Assembly (NCBI RefSeq): GCF_013166595.1
Contig: NZ_JABKKG010000006.1
Span: 153,140-217,139, forward strand
Reading direction: 5' to 3'
Length of the DNA: 64,000 nucleotides
Source: Palleniella intestinalis
GTDB lineage: Bacteria; Bacteroidota; Bacteroidia; Bacteroidales; Bacteroidaceae
A model generated the notes under the pieces. It was given only the letters and a program-made list of their open reading frames with translations. It was not told the origin of the DNA and did not search any database. The stretch's first letter is position 1, and each line of letters starts with the position of its first letter. Positions 53,866-63,903 of the stretch are shown in pieces. A program made the position numbers and the translations under genes.

Positions 53866-54909
53866 ATGAACAGCAATTCAGTAAAAGGATTCCTTGTCAT
53901 CGCCGCAATGTCCGTTGCGGCATGGTACATCGCCACACTTCCGGCAGTAAAGGCACTGTCTTTCAGTTCCTTGATTATAGGCATACTCATCGGTATGGTC
54001 TACGCCAACACACTAAGGAACAGGCAACCGAAGGAGTGGGACGGCGGAATAAAGTTCTGCTCCAAACGTATGCTGCGCCTGGGCATCATCCTCTACGGCT
54101 TCCGCCTGACATTCCAGGATGTCATCGCCGTCGGACCGAAGGCCGTCCTGATAGACTGCATCGTGGTCATCATGACCATCCTCCTCGGCGTATGGCTCGG
54201 ACGGCGGCTCGGCATTGACCGCGAGACAACCCTCATGACGTCCACCGGCTCCGCCATCTGTGGCGCGGCGGCAGTCCTCGGTGCGGAATCCATCGTCAAA
54301 GGCAAGCCCCACCAGACAGCGGTGGCAGTCAGCACGGTGGTCATCTTCGGCACATTGTCCATGTTCCTCTATCCTATCATGTACCGCAGCGGCCTCGCCG
54401 ACCTCCTCACCCCTCAGCAAATGGGCATCTACACAGGTTCGACGCTCCACGAAGTGGCACACGTTGTTGGTGCCGGCAATGCCATGGGCGACCAAATAGC
54501 GACAGACTCCCTCATCGTGAAAATGGTGCGCGTCATGCTCCTTGTACCTGTCCTCATCGCCATGTCGTGGCTTCTGAGGAAAAAGGACAGCGGGAAAAGC
54601 GGCACAAACGGCTGCGAAAAGAAGAAAAACAAGATAAACATCCCTTGGTTCGCCTTCGTCTTCCTGCTTATGATAGGTGTCAACAGCGGTCTTCACGCCA
54701 TGTTCGGCGACCGGCAATGGCTCACCGACAGCCTGAAAATAGTGGAGATTGTCTCCACCTTCATGCTCACACTCGCCATGACAGCCCTCGGCAGCGACAC
54801 ATGCATCGACAAGTTCAAGCAGGCGGGAGCGAAACCGTTCTACCTTGCCGGCGTGCTTTACGTATGGCTTGTCATCGGCGGTTTCTTCCTCGTGAAGTGC
54901 CTTGCATAA
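53866..54909 (+). CDS. YeiH/UPF0324 family putative sulfate exporter
   Basis: 347 aa, ten or so TM helices. Typical blocks are KRMLRLGIILYGFRLTFQDV, STGSAICGAAAVLGAE, STLHEVAHVVGAG and TALGSDT. The family was linked to sulfate/sulfite or other anion export, with little direct proof. The next gene's open frame overlaps its end. Confidence 0.88.
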   Translation: MNSNSVKGFLVIAAMSVAAWYIATLPAVKALSFSSLIIGILIGMVYANTLRNRQPKEWDGGIKFCSKRMLRLGIILYGFRLTFQDVIAVGPKAVLIDCIVVIMTILLGVWLGRRLGIDRETTLMTSTGSAICGAAAVLGAESIVKGKPHQTAVAVSTVVIFGTLSMFLYPIMYRSGLADLLTPQQMGIYTGSTLHEVAHVVGAGNAMGDQIATDSLIVKMVRVMLLVPVLIAMSWLLRKKDSGKSGTNGCEKKKNKINIPWFAFVFLLMIGVNSGLHAMFGDRQWLTDSLKIVEIVSTFMLTLAMTALGSDTCIDKFKQAGAKPFYLAGVLYVWLVIGGFFLVKCLA

Positions 54910-54937
54910 GCAAAAAAAAACGTCAATCGTCAGACAG

Positions 54938-55441
54938 ATGAAAAGAATTTTCTCACTAATCCTCATCTTCACACTCCACCTTTCGACACTTTCCACCACG
55001 GCAAGCGCCGATGAACGCCTGTTCCACATCGCACGAAGCCTTAATCCGAACTGGGTCTGCTACGACGCAAGGGTGAAGAACGGCAAGCTCAACATGGACG
55101 ACCCGGTGCATGTCTATTGGCACAACAACTCCGACAACCCGGGACATGAGAACGAACTTTCATATTTCCAGCGCAAGATGGCGTACGGAGTGAAAGTGCT
55201 GAACCGCGGCAATCAGGAGGCGGAAGTGCGCCTTACCGCCTACAAGAAGCGCAACCTGCAGATATGCAAGCACAAAGGCAAATGGGTGGCGCTGTGCACA
55301 ATCAACGGCAGGCGGTGCATCCTGAAGGAAATCTATGTGCAGCTGAAACCGAAGAATCCTCTCAGTGTCGTCTATTTCCAACTATCGGGCATCGCTGCAA
55401 ACGACGGCTCCAGGCAGGCGGAGAAGATATACAACAAATAG
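54938..55441 (+). CDS. DUF4833 domain secreted protein
   Basis: 167 aa from ATG 54938 (MKRIFSLILIFTLHLS), which gives a good signal peptide ending near TASA. An earlier in-frame ATG at 54902 would overlap the transporter gene and spoil the signal sequence. The remaining 140 residues (FHIARSLNPNWVCYDA, DPVHVYWHNN, ELSYFQRKMAYGV) match DUF4833, a family of unknown function in Bacteroidetes, presumed periplasmic. It is 28 bp downstream of the YeiH-type gene. Confidence 0.78.
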   Translation: MKRIFSLILIFTLHLSTLSTTASADERLFHIARSLNPNWVCYDARVKNGKLNMDDPVHVYWHNNSDNPGHENELSYFQRKMAYGVKVLNRGNQEAEVRLTAYKKRNLQICKHKGKWVALCTINGRRCILKEIYVQLKPKNPLSVVYFQLSGIAANDGSRQAEKIYNK

Positions 55442-55485
55442 TATCGTATCTGTTTGGCAAAGTATTGGTTTTCAATATTATATAA

Positions 55486-55586
55486 AAAGGTAATCTTTCG
55501 TGTGACGAAAGGTTACCTTTTATGCTGTAAAGTGTAACCTTTTATGGTGCAAAGTGTTACCTTTTATGGTGCAAAGTGTTACCTTT
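55486..55586. repeat. 22-bp phased palindromic array, locus 6 (five units)
   Basis: Units start at 55486, 55508, 55529, 55551 and 55573 (spacing 22, 21, 22, 22): AAAGGTAATCTTT, AAAGGTTACCTTT, AAAGTGTAACCTTT, then AAAGTGTTACCTTT twice. The last two units and their linkers (TATGGTGC) are identical, suggesting recent unit duplication. Confidence 0.92.
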
Positions 55587-55634
55587 TGTTTTCCCTTAAG
55601 TCATACCCCCTAAGAAACATGGCATCGACAAACG

Positions 55635-55671
55635 AAATGAAGCCGCACCCATATCAGGTACGGCTTCATTT
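55635..55671 (+). terminator. Terminator after DUF4833
   Basis: AAATGAAGCCG (55635-55645) pairs with CGGCTTCATTT (55661-55671), then TTATTTAC. It may also serve the opposing gene. Confidence 0.8.
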
Positions 55672-55781
55672 TATTTACTCAGTAACTATTGCAAATTACT
55701 TTACATTTAAGTTGTATTTGTACTAAGAAACAACTATGTTTTAGTATAAATCATTCTCCAACAGTCACTTAAAGAACCAAC

Positions 55782-58700
55782 TTATCGCTTGATGAAGCGG
55801 TAGGTCTCTGTCTTGCCTGCGGATGTCACATGGAGGATGTACACACCGTCGGCATTGCCACCGAGGGCGATACTGTAGGTGTTTCCTGCTGCGACACCAA
55901 GGTCGGAAGCGTGCACGCACTGGCCTGCCGCGTCATAAATCTTGGCAGAGAGGCTGCCGTTTACGAGAGACTTGAAGTTGAGTGACTCGTGGAATGCGGA
56001 AGCAGAAAGGCTTATCAGACCATTGCCTGCTGTCAGTTCGTCGATGCCTACATTGTCACTTACCGTCACATTCACCTTCACGGAAGTGGAGAGTCCCTCA
56101 CTGTCAGTAGCGGTGATCGTGCCGGAAGCAGTACCCAAACTTCTACCATGGAACACCACACCTGTCGGTGTTGTGAACGCATCGGCAACAGCATTTGCAG
56201 GGAAGTTGAAGCTGTAGGTCATCTCATCGCCGTCAGGGTCAGTGAAGATTGTCGCAAACTCAGTCACCTTTGACAGTTCACCGAGCTTGACAGTGATGTC
56301 CAAGTCACCTTCTGCCTCAGGAGCACGGTTGACGTTCTCCACCTCGTAAGCCTGTGTGACGGCAGAGGTATGGCCTGCATTGTCAGCAGCTGTGAGTGTG
56401 AACATGTGTGCACCTTCCTGTCCGAATGCAGGAGCAAGAGTAACATTCACATTAACAGGCATTGTAGCACCCTTGACGGTCATTGTGCCATTCTCAGCCT
56501 TCTCGACAGTGATGTTGTCACCTTCGGAAGCGGAAACCTCGCCAACAGAAGCTATTCCCTCGTTGTCATCAAGTTTCAGAGTGATGTCGTCGCCATCCTC
56601 GTCAAATACGGTGAAGAGAACGTTTGTTGTCTGACCTTCCTTAGCATAAACCTTTCCTGAAGGAGCGTCTATAACCGGTGCGCCGTTCTTGTCAAGATAT
56701 ACAGGGAAGTTTACGACAGGCTGTGCAGGGTCATTGCTCTTGATGACGATGACCGCCTTGTTGTTCTTCTCAAGACGTGCAGCGGCAGCATTGACCTTGA
56801 CCTTCACCTCTTTCTCGCCACCTACGGCAAGCTCGCCTTCTGTCTCCTCAGTGACAAGGCTTATCCAAGGCTCGCCCGGAGTTGTCTCAAGGCATGTCAG
56901 GATATAGCCGACAGAGCCGACCTGATCCTCAAAGAGCTGTCCTATGTCATACCAGCCTGTCCCCTCTGTCCAGCCGAGGTAGCGTCCTGCCTTGACAGGC
57001 TCTTCCTTGACGCAGAGGTAAGCAGGGTACTGAAGTCCCTCAGGGTAAGTGACCACTACGTTGAACTCTTCGTTAGGGTTCATGTAGACAGGCTTCTCAA
57101 GAGGCACGATATAGAAATTGCCCTGCCTTGGATCCGGTTGTGACTCTATGAAGAGAGTGCCGCGTCCGAGGACATCGCCCTCGTCTTCAGGGTTAGAACC
57201 TGAGAGGAGTTCTACTTTGATGTTGACGTTTTCAGCACCCTCCGTTACCACAGGTATATAAATATGTGATACATTGATACCTGTATTCGGAGCCTTGAAC
57301 GCTATTGATTCTTTATAAACATCAAAGAGATTGCCTGCACCATAGTTATAGAGAGCCTGGCTGCCCGGCATTGCATCATAGTAGAGAGCGTTGGTGAACT
57401 CAAAGTTTGTAGGGAGGTCAAACGGATTGACGTCTCTCTGGCTGCCATGAGCCTTAACCTTCGGCAGCATACCGTCATAGAGGTCTGCAGGCACCTCACC
57501 GTCAGCAGTGAGAGCCTTGGTGAATGATGTCGGAGCGATACCTCCGCCGAGATCTTCCTGTACTTCCCCTACGCCTGACGGGTCAAGGTAGAATGAGTAA
57601 TTCAGCTTGTACTCGCCGGTGTTGGTGATCTTGAGGGTCTCTACGGAAGTATGGTTGTCAGCAGCGTTGGAGATGCGCAGTTCCGGCTTGTCGAACGCCA
57701 TTGCCGGAGCCGGTGTGACAGTGAACTTGACATCCACGGTCTTCTGTTTTGTCTCACCGTTAGCCACATAGGTTATTGTCACAGGAACCTCATACACGCC
57801 CGGTGTCTCCCAGTATTCGCCCTCCTGCATAGCCACAGCGAACTCCAGAGGAGCCTTGCCTACGGTCTGAGGCTGGAAGAATCCCGGTTCCACAGTCTGC
57901 CATGTGTCGGTGCCTGTCGGTTCGCCTGTCATCCAGTCGAATCCTGGAAGCTTGGCAAGAAGTTGGAATGCAGGCATTTCAAAACCGAACCATGGGTCCT
58001 GAATCATCGGAGAAATGTAGGTGACATCGACAACCTCGAATGCAGCCGTTCCCTCGTTTGCAGCAGAGAAGTATGCTCCGTAGCAGAATCCCTGCTGTAC
58101 CAGAGGGTCAGACATATCCATGTTGCGGTAGCCGCGTACGTTCTCAACATTCACGGCATCAGTGATGACAGGTTTTGCCTCGCCTGTGATTGTAATGTTC
58201 ACAGGTATCTCCACAGTCTCCTTTGACGGAACGTTTGTTGCAATTGAGATTGTGCTTGGGTACTCGCCTGCCAGGCGGTCGGTGTTGACAGTGACTGTCA
58301 CGACATCCTTCTTGCCCGGTGCCACAGTGTTCTTGATGACAGGAGTGAATGCCACGGCATTGCCGAAGGCGATGTAGCGTTCAGGCAGACGGATAGCGTC
58401 CGTAGCATCCTCGTTACATGTTCCTGCAAGACCGAAAGCCGACATGATGTTAGCATTCTCGTCATAGCCCTTGTACTGGAACTTGAAGCTGCCGTCCTTC
58501 TCCATGATGAGCTGGTAGCAGACACCGTAGTTCATAGAGTTGCCGTATTCCATGAAGGAAACCACGGCGCGGTCCTTTGTGACATAATGGTATGTGCCGC
58601 CTGTCTTTGTGGTGTTCATGGTGTGGAGACCCCAGTACGGTGCGATGATGTTATGGAACACTGTTCCTTCTGGGAATTCTCCCGGTGGTTCAGGCCATAT

Positions 58701-61700
58701 CTTGTCATCGCGGCGTTCTGTAAACGATACAAAACCGGTGTTGTAGACATACATCTTGGAATACTTCTTGCCGTAGTATGGGAATTCAAACGGAAGCTCT
58801 ACCTCGACGAAGTCATGGTTGTTGTAGTAACGGAACGCATTCTGCTCTCCGAGACCATTATCGACGATGTCCACCCAGTCGTATTCTGCCTTGTTGTCAA
58901 CGGAAGCTCCGTAGACATAAGACACTTCAGAGTCTTTCTTCTCAGGTACAACAACCTTCACATTCTCATCGGAAGAGAAAGCGTACTCGAGAGGCTCGTT
59001 GCCGTTGTTTGAGATTTCAAGAGTCTTGGTGAGTGGCGTGCCGCTCTCCAGAGTCTCTTTGATGCTTTCCAGTGAGAGTCCCAAGTCCGGACATCCGATG
59101 ACAGTACCCTTGATGGAAACTTCAAGCGCACCGGCATCTGTGGTGAGAGTGAGTTTGTCTGCCACAGCGCCCTCCTTGTCCGTAGGAACATTGACAAGAA
59201 TATCCACGGAAGAGCCCGGCTTCACTTCTACAGGAAGCTCGTTAGAGACAGTGAGAGCATTCTTCTCGAATGTCGCACCGGTGAGAGTCATAGCCTTATG
59301 GCCATTGTTCTTCAGAGCCACCGGCAGGACAAGTTTTGACGTGCGGAACACTTTTCCGAAATCAATCTTATTGTTATCCACGACAGCGAGAGGCTCCATG
59401 CCTTCCTCACTGACGACAGCATTGAAGCGTACTGCGGAGATTGCCGGAGCAGGGTCGTTGGTGACGATGGCGAGATTGTTGTAGGTCTCTCCAGCATTCA
59501 TGTCATCGCTGACGCTTACTGTAGCCTTCACCTCCACGGACTCGCCGGGGCTGACAATGCCGTAAGCAGGCTCGAGAGTGCGTACGAATTGTGCACGCGG
59601 AGCCTCAAATTTCACTGCTGTTCCTGATGTGAAGAGTCGGAAGCGTGAGTTGTCGGCTGTAGGCTCGCTGACACCGAACCAGTCCGCCATGTCTGCGGAA
59701 GTCAATGTCACGCAGTCAGCCATGTCAGGGTCGGCGATGCCGCAATAGAGCGAGCTGCCCTGCTGGAACATTCCTGACGGGTCGTAATTGTCATAGAACA
59801 TCTCCACGTTTCCGTCCGGAGAGAGTGTCATGTGGAATGATATAGGCGTATAGTCCTTATCATAGACAAGAGCGAGAACGTCCTTGAAGTTGATGACGAA
59901 CTTACCGTCCTTCGTTCCGTACTCTACCTTTGAGTCCGGAGCCATCTGAAGCTGGCGTCCGTAAGCCATGATTGCTCCTGTGCCGGCGAGTGATGTCGAT
60001 GTCTCGGACAGCGGGCTGCGGAGTGTCTCCTGGTTAGGTGCGAAGAGGACGCCGCCGAATGATGTGATGTAGACCTTGTCATAGCTCTTTCCGTAGAATG
60101 GGAAATTGAAGCCAAGTGACACAGGCTTTGTCAAAGCGACTGCATCATTGAAGGTTGCAGCAACATCCGTAGGGTTGATAAGCTCAGGAGCCGGCTCATA
60201 AGCGAACTCATTGTAGCCTTCGAGAGTAGAGCCTACGGTGTATCCGAACTTATGGAGATTTGCCGCTCCCTCCACTGTCTGTGAGGAGAATTTAGGGAAC
60301 ACATATTCCAGAGGATACTTTCCGTCGTTGGTGATAGTGAAGGACAGTTCCTTAGGAGCTTCTCCGAGAGTGAGTGTTCCGGCCTCAACCTCCTGTGGAG
60401 TGACAGTAAGGCGTGCCGGGTCGGTTGCAGAACCCTGGACAATGATTCTCACTGTCTCGCCCTTATCGTTGCTGAACGTGATTGTTCCACTGTGGGAACC
60501 TGCGCTCTTAGGATTGTACTTAAGTTCGAACTTGGTCATCGCACGTGCAGGGAAACCACTGTTCACACTTTCCGGACCGGAGAAATGTTCGGAGCTGGAA
60601 GTAATGTTCTGTCCATCATAGAGACCTGCTCCCCACTCCGAACCACGGAAAGAGCCGTAGCCCTTGTTATAAACCTCCACGGTCATTGTCTTTGTCTCTC
60701 CGGTAAGGATGTTGCCGAAGTTCACGACTTTAGGCACCTCAACGGAAGGCTTGTTGCCGCTGACAGAGAACTGTACAGGGACTTTTGTCACTTTGTTGCC
60801 TGACTCGTTGGATGTGAGGTTGAGGTTGAAAGAATAATTTCCGTTGACAATCTTTCGCCCGTCAGCCTTAACATCTACAGTCTGCTTCTCACCCTTCTTC
60901 ACCTGACCTGATGCAGGATTGAGCTCGAGAACCTCACTCCAGTCCGGATTGAGAGAGCGTGCGCGAATGGCCCATACGAACTCAGATGCCATGGACTCGT
61001 AGCTGCTGCCCTTCAGTGCGGTGGAGAGCTGCATCCATGTCTTTCCGAGGTCGTTGCTCATGTAGCTGTTGTTGGAGACATTAGGCTGCGTTGTATGGCC
61101 CATGCTGAGAGGGAAACCTTCCTGGTTGGCGTCGAAATGTGCCACAATCCAGAAGGACTCTCCCGGAGCGAACCATATCTGTTCCTTGAGAGGAATGTCG
61201 TAGTTATATGTGAAGAACATATAGTCCACCTCCTGAATGAGTGAGGCACTGGAGATTCCGACATCACCCTTGTAGATAGCGAGCTTAGGATTCGCGCCGA
61301 AGACGCCTTCTGTCGGAGCTTCAAACCACAGAGAGGTGAGGTTGAATCCGTCAGGATATTTCTCAGGGTCGACCTTGAACCACTGTGCCATGGAGTTCGG
61401 GAGCGACTTGTCTGTATCGCCAATCATGGCAAACAGCTGCTCTGACCATGTCATGTTCTTCGGATATTCGTCAGCGTCATATTCCGCAGCCGCTGTTGCA
61501 GCACGGTATGCAGCCTTCTGTATGGAAAGCTTTCCTGTGAAAGGAACCACTTTGCCCGGCATAGGGCGTGCTGCCTGCATCTGTGCAGAGACAGTGCGGT
61601 GGGTTGCCTCCCATTTGAGGATGCCTTCCGCCTCGTTGTTGATGGTCAGGCGGGAGGTTGCCACAGGGTTCGCCTCGTCTGATGCCATGGAGAGTTCTGC

Positions 61701-63572
61701 CTCATCCACAGTAAGCTTAGGTCCTGCGTTTGTTGTCACACTCTTGACAGGTGAGAGTTCAGAAGCCTTGCCCCAACGGTTGACTGCCTGTATGGCCACA
61801 TAGTAGGTGGTGAGGTTGTCAAGGTTCTTGATTTCCGTTGTATAAGGGTCACCTGAATTATAGAACTTTGTGTCGACAGCCACGCGAGGGAGCTTTGTCA
61901 GGTCGTCGGAGGCTGTGAACGGAGTCTTTGAGTAGTAGATGATATGGTTGTTGACATTATTGTCGGAAGATGCAGGGATTATCCATGAGAGAGTGATATA
62001 ATCCTGTGCTGCAAAAAGCTCGAAGTCCTTCACGCTTTCCGGCTTGCCGGTCTCGTCCATCTGCAGAGCCTTTGCCGCATCGATATATCCGGAGCCGTAG
62101 AGTCCCTCATACTGCTTGTTGTTTCCGTAGCCGTAGAAGTCATTGACAGAGGTAAGGAGCTGCGTGCGCAGAGTCTCGTTGAGGAATGTCGGCGAACCGT
62201 AGCGTGAGAGCACAAGCGCAGCAATGCCCGACACATGAGGCGTGGCCATGGATGTTCCTTCATTGAAACCATACTCATTGCCGGGAAGAGTGGAGAGGAC
62301 CCCCTGTGCCTGGCCGTAGTCAAGCAGACCGCCCGGTGCGATGATGTCAGCCCACTCGCCGTAGTTGGAGTAGCTGGCAGGGGTCAGCTCGGAGGTCATT
62401 GATGTCACCGCCACACACTTGTCGTAAGCGGCAGGATAGTAGTTGCCGGTCTTTCCGTCATTGCCGGTGGCGAAGATGCAGAGACCGCCGTTCATTTTCT
62501 CGGAGCGCGCCTCTTTAGTGAAATAGTCGATGGCGTCGAGGACAGCCTGCTCCTTGTACTCCGGGGCACTCCATCCCCATGAGCACTGGGCGATGGTGGC
62601 ACCCTTCTCCGCCGCATAGATTATGGCTGCGGCGAAATCACCGTCAGCAGTGCCGGAACGGGAGTCGAACACTTGGCATGAAATCATTTTCACACCTGAG
62701 CCCGGAGTGCCGTTGCCGCCTGCCACACCGCCGACACCGATGCCGTTGTTGTTGACGGCTGCCACAGTGCCTGCCACGTGTGTGCCATGGCTGTGAGGGT
62801 AAATCTTAGGTTCGTTGGTACAGAAGTTCCAGCCGTAGATGTCGTCGACATAGCCGTTGCCATCGTCATCGACACCCTCCTTGCCGTTGAGCTCGGCAGT
62901 GTTGACATACATGTTCTGGTTAAGGTCCTCATGAGTGTAGTCCACACCACCGTCGATGATTGCCACAAGGACATCGTCAGAACCGGTCGAAACCTTCCAT
63001 GCGTTGAACAGGTTGATGTCGGCACCAACGACACTGTAAGGGATTGTGCCGAAATTCTGATAGTGCCACTGCTGCGGAAGGAAAGGGTCGTTGAAAGGCA
63101 TGGTCGCCGCAGGAGCGGTGAGCACCTTGCTACGGTCAAGTTTCCGGAACCCTTTGTTGCCCTCTTTCAGGGACATGGGAGTAACGACTTCCGAGAGTTC
63201 CACACCTGCCGTCGTCGCAAACACCTTGCGAGCCTCAGCCGATGAAACCGACTCATCGAAAGTAACCACATACCAGCGGTCAAGTCCGTACTCCGCTCTC
63301 TGCTTCGCGAACTTCGCGGAATAAGGGAGCATCGGACGGATGCTGATAGCTTTCACATTGCGGGCAGCCCTGTCAAGAGGACGGATGCCGGTGGTCACCA
63401 CGCCGTTGGTGCGCATGCGAGGGGCAGTGCCCACTTGCAACGCCACTTCCGGCTGCAGCTTCACACGGATGACACCCTTCTTCGGGGTTGTGCTTTCCGC
63501 TTGTGCTTCCATGACCATTCCGCCCACAAGGAATGTGAGGACGAACATGGTCCGAAGGAAAAATTTCTGCAT
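55782..63572 (-). CDS. Giant secreted S8 (subtilisin-like) protease with C-terminal sorting domain
   Basis: 2596 aa, far above the usual subtilase size. Signal peptide about 1-25 (MEAQA); a propeptide-like region (RWYVVTFDESVSSAEARKVF) to about 150. The S8 catalytic triad is Asp207 (IIDGG), His265 (HGTHVAG) and Ser441 (GTSMATP). Fibronectin-III follows (about 500-610), then repeated beta-sandwich modules. Several ASH/HYDIN-like segments (SFTITNDGKYPLEY, TLEISNNGNEPLEY, TLKITNTGEYKLNY) and two related FPFYGKSYDKVYI/FPYYGKKYSKMYV domains are visible. The C-terminal 80 residues (LSLSASAFHESLN...YRFIKR) look like a T9SS type A sorting domain. It should be exported and displayed or released. Monocistronic. 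Confidence 0.93.
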   Translation of the reverse strand: MQKFFLRTMFVLTFLVGGMVMEAQAESTTPKKGVIRVKLQPEVALQVGTAPRMRTNGVVTTGIRPLDRAARNVKAISIRPMLPYSAKFAKQRAEYGLDRWYVVTFDESVSSAEARKVFATTAGVELSEVVTPMSLKEGNKGFRKLDRSKVLTAPAATMPFNDPFLPQQWHYQNFGTIPYSVVGADINLFNAWKVSTGSDDVLVAIIDGGVDYTHEDLNQNMYVNTAELNGKEGVDDDGNGYVDDIYGWNFCTNEPKIYPHSHGTHVAGTVAAVNNNGIGVGGVAGGNGTPGSGVKMISCQVFDSRSGTADGDFAAAIIYAAEKGATIAQCSWGWSAPEYKEQAVLDAIDYFTKEARSEKMNGGLCIFATGNDGKTGNYYPAAYDKCVAVTSMTSELTPASYSNYGEWADIIAPGGLLDYGQAQGVLSTLPGNEYGFNEGTSMATPHVSGIAALVLSRYGSPTFLNETLRTQLLTSVNDFYGYGNNKQYEGLYGSGYIDAAKALQMDETGKPESVKDFELFAAQDYITLSWIIPASSDNNVNNHIIYYSKTPFTASDDLTKLPRVAVDTKFYNSGDPYTTEIKNLDNLTTYYVAIQAVNRWGKASELSPVKSVTTNAGPKLTVDEAELSMASDEANPVATSRLTINNEAEGILKWEATHRTVSAQMQAARPMPGKVVPFTGKLSIQKAAYRAATAAAEYDADEYPKNMTWSEQLFAMIGDTDKSLPNSMAQWFKVDPEKYPDGFNLTSLWFEAPTEGVFGANPKLAIYKGDVGISSASLIQEVDYMFFTYNYDIPLKEQIWFAPGESFWIVAHFDANQEGFPLSMGHTTQPNVSNNSYMSNDLGKTWMQLSTALKGSSYESMASEFVWAIRARSLNPDWSEVLELNPASGQVKKGEKQTVDVKADGRKIVNGNYSFNLNLTSNESGNKVTKVPVQFSVSGNKPSVEVPKVVNFGNILTGETKTMTVEVYNKGYGSFRGSEWGAGLYDGQNITSSSEHFSGPESVNSGFPARAMTKFELKYNPKSAGSHSGTITFSNDKGETVRIIVQGSATDPARLTVTPQEVEAGTLTLGEAPKELSFTITNDGKYPLEYVFPKFSSQTVEGAANLHKFGYTVGSTLEGYNEFAYEPAPELINPTDVAATFNDAVALTKPVSLGFNFPFYGKSYDKVYITSFGGVLFAPNQETLRSPLSETSTSLAGTGAIMAYGRQLQMAPDSKVEYGTKDGKFVINFKDVLALVYDKDYTPISFHMTLSPDGNVEMFYDNYDPSGMFQQGSSLYCGIADPDMADCVTLTSADMADWFGVSEPTADNSRFRLFTSGTAVKFEAPRAQFVRTLEPAYGIVSPGESVEVKATVSVSDDMNAGETYNNLAIVTNDPAPAISAVRFNAVVSEEGMEPLAVVDNNKIDFGKVFRTSKLVLPVALKNNGHKAMTLTGATFEKNALTVSNELPVEVKPGSSVDILVNVPTDKEGAVADKLTLTTDAGALEVSIKGTVIGCPDLGLSLESIKETLESGTPLTKTLEISNNGNEPLEYAFSSDENVKVVVPEKKDSEVSYVYGASVDNKAEYDWVDIVDNGLGEQNAFRYYNNHDFVEVELPFEFPYYGKKYSKMYVYNTGFVSFTERRDDKIWPEPPGEFPEGTVFHNIIAPYWGLHTMNTTKTGGTYHYVTKDRAVVSFMEYGNSMNYGVCYQLIMEKDGSFKFQYKGYDENANIMSAFGLAGTCNEDATDAIRLPERYIAFGNAVAFTPVIKNTVAPGKKDVVTVTVNTDRLAGEYPSTISIATNVPSKETVEIPVNITITGEAKPVITDAVNVENVRGYRNMDMSDPLVQQGFCYGAYFSAANEGTAAFEVVDVTYISPMIQDPWFGFEMPAFQLLAKLPGFDWMTGEPTGTDTWQTVEPGFFQPQTVGKAPLEFAVAMQEGEYWETPGVYEVPVTITYVANGETKQKTVDVKFTVTPAPAMAFDKPELRISNAADNHTSVETLKITNTGEYKLNYSFYLDPSGVGEVQEDLGGGIAPTSFTKALTADGEVPADLYDGMLPKVKAHGSQRDVNPFDLPTNFEFTNALYYDAMPGSQALYNYGAGNLFDVYKESIAFKAPNTGINVSHIYIPVVTEGAENVNIKVELLSGSNPEDEGDVLGRGTLFIESQPDPRQGNFYIVPLEKPVYMNPNEEFNVVVTYPEGLQYPAYLCVKEEPVKAGRYLGWTEGTGWYDIGQLFEDQVGSVGYILTCLETTPGEPWISLVTEETEGELAVGGEKEVKVKVNAAAARLEKNNKAVIVIKSNDPAQPVVNFPVYLDKNGAPVIDAPSGKVYAKEGQTTNVLFTVFDEDGDDITLKLDDNEGIASVGEVSASEGDNITVEKAENGTMTVKGATMPVNVNVTLAPAFGQEGAHMFTLTAADNAGHTSAVTQAYEVENVNRAPEAEGDLDITVKLGELSKVTEFATIFTDPDGDEMTYSFNFPANAVADAFTTPTGVVFHGRSLGTASGTITATDSEGLSTSVKVNVTVSDNVGIDELTAGNGLISLSASAFHESLNFKSLVNGSLSAKIYDAAGQCVHASDLGVAAGNTYSIALGGNADGVYILHVTSAGKTETYRFIKR

Positions 63573-63675
63573 AAGCTTTTGTTGTTAAATTAATGAATGA
63601 TATTTATGTATGAAAAATATGCCTGACTGATGATGAAAGACAAACATCCTACACCAAAAACATATTACTAATGTG

Positions 63676-63683
63676 CAAAATTA
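63676..63683 (-). promoter_or_regulatory. -7 box for the subtilase gene
   Basis: Reads TAATTTTG on the minus strand, about 104 bp before ATG 63572. Confidence 0.55.
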
Positions 63684-63903
63684 CAAAAAAATAACGCATT
63701 TACTTGCATTCCGAAGAAAATTCGCAAGGAATTTCAAGAAAAAACATACAAATCATCATAAAAAATGACAAACAATAAGAAAACAAAACCTCATCTCTGC
63801 CCATGAGCAAAATATCACTTTATTATTTCAACACCCATTGCCTTTTGCAGCAGCATATATACATTCAAGATAGAAGTGCAATTTCTTGACTGTATATGAG
63901 TCC

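Larger units (their letters stand above)
55442..55781. other. Convergent intergenic region with array and terminator
   Basis: 340 bp between DUF4833 and the subtilase gene. Holds the five-unit 22-bp array (55486-55586) and a terminator (55635-55671). No ORF is called. Confidence 0.7.

Noticed and set aside
54013..55029. 338-codon open frame opposite the YeiH-type gene
   Set aside because: Antisense to a membrane-protein gene with clear family blocks; His/Asp/Glu-rich composition typical of a shadow frame.
27..55586. Phased 22-bp arrays as CRISPR arrays
   Set aside because: Repeat cores are only 13-14 bp, linkers 8-9 nt and similar to one another, and no cas genes are present.
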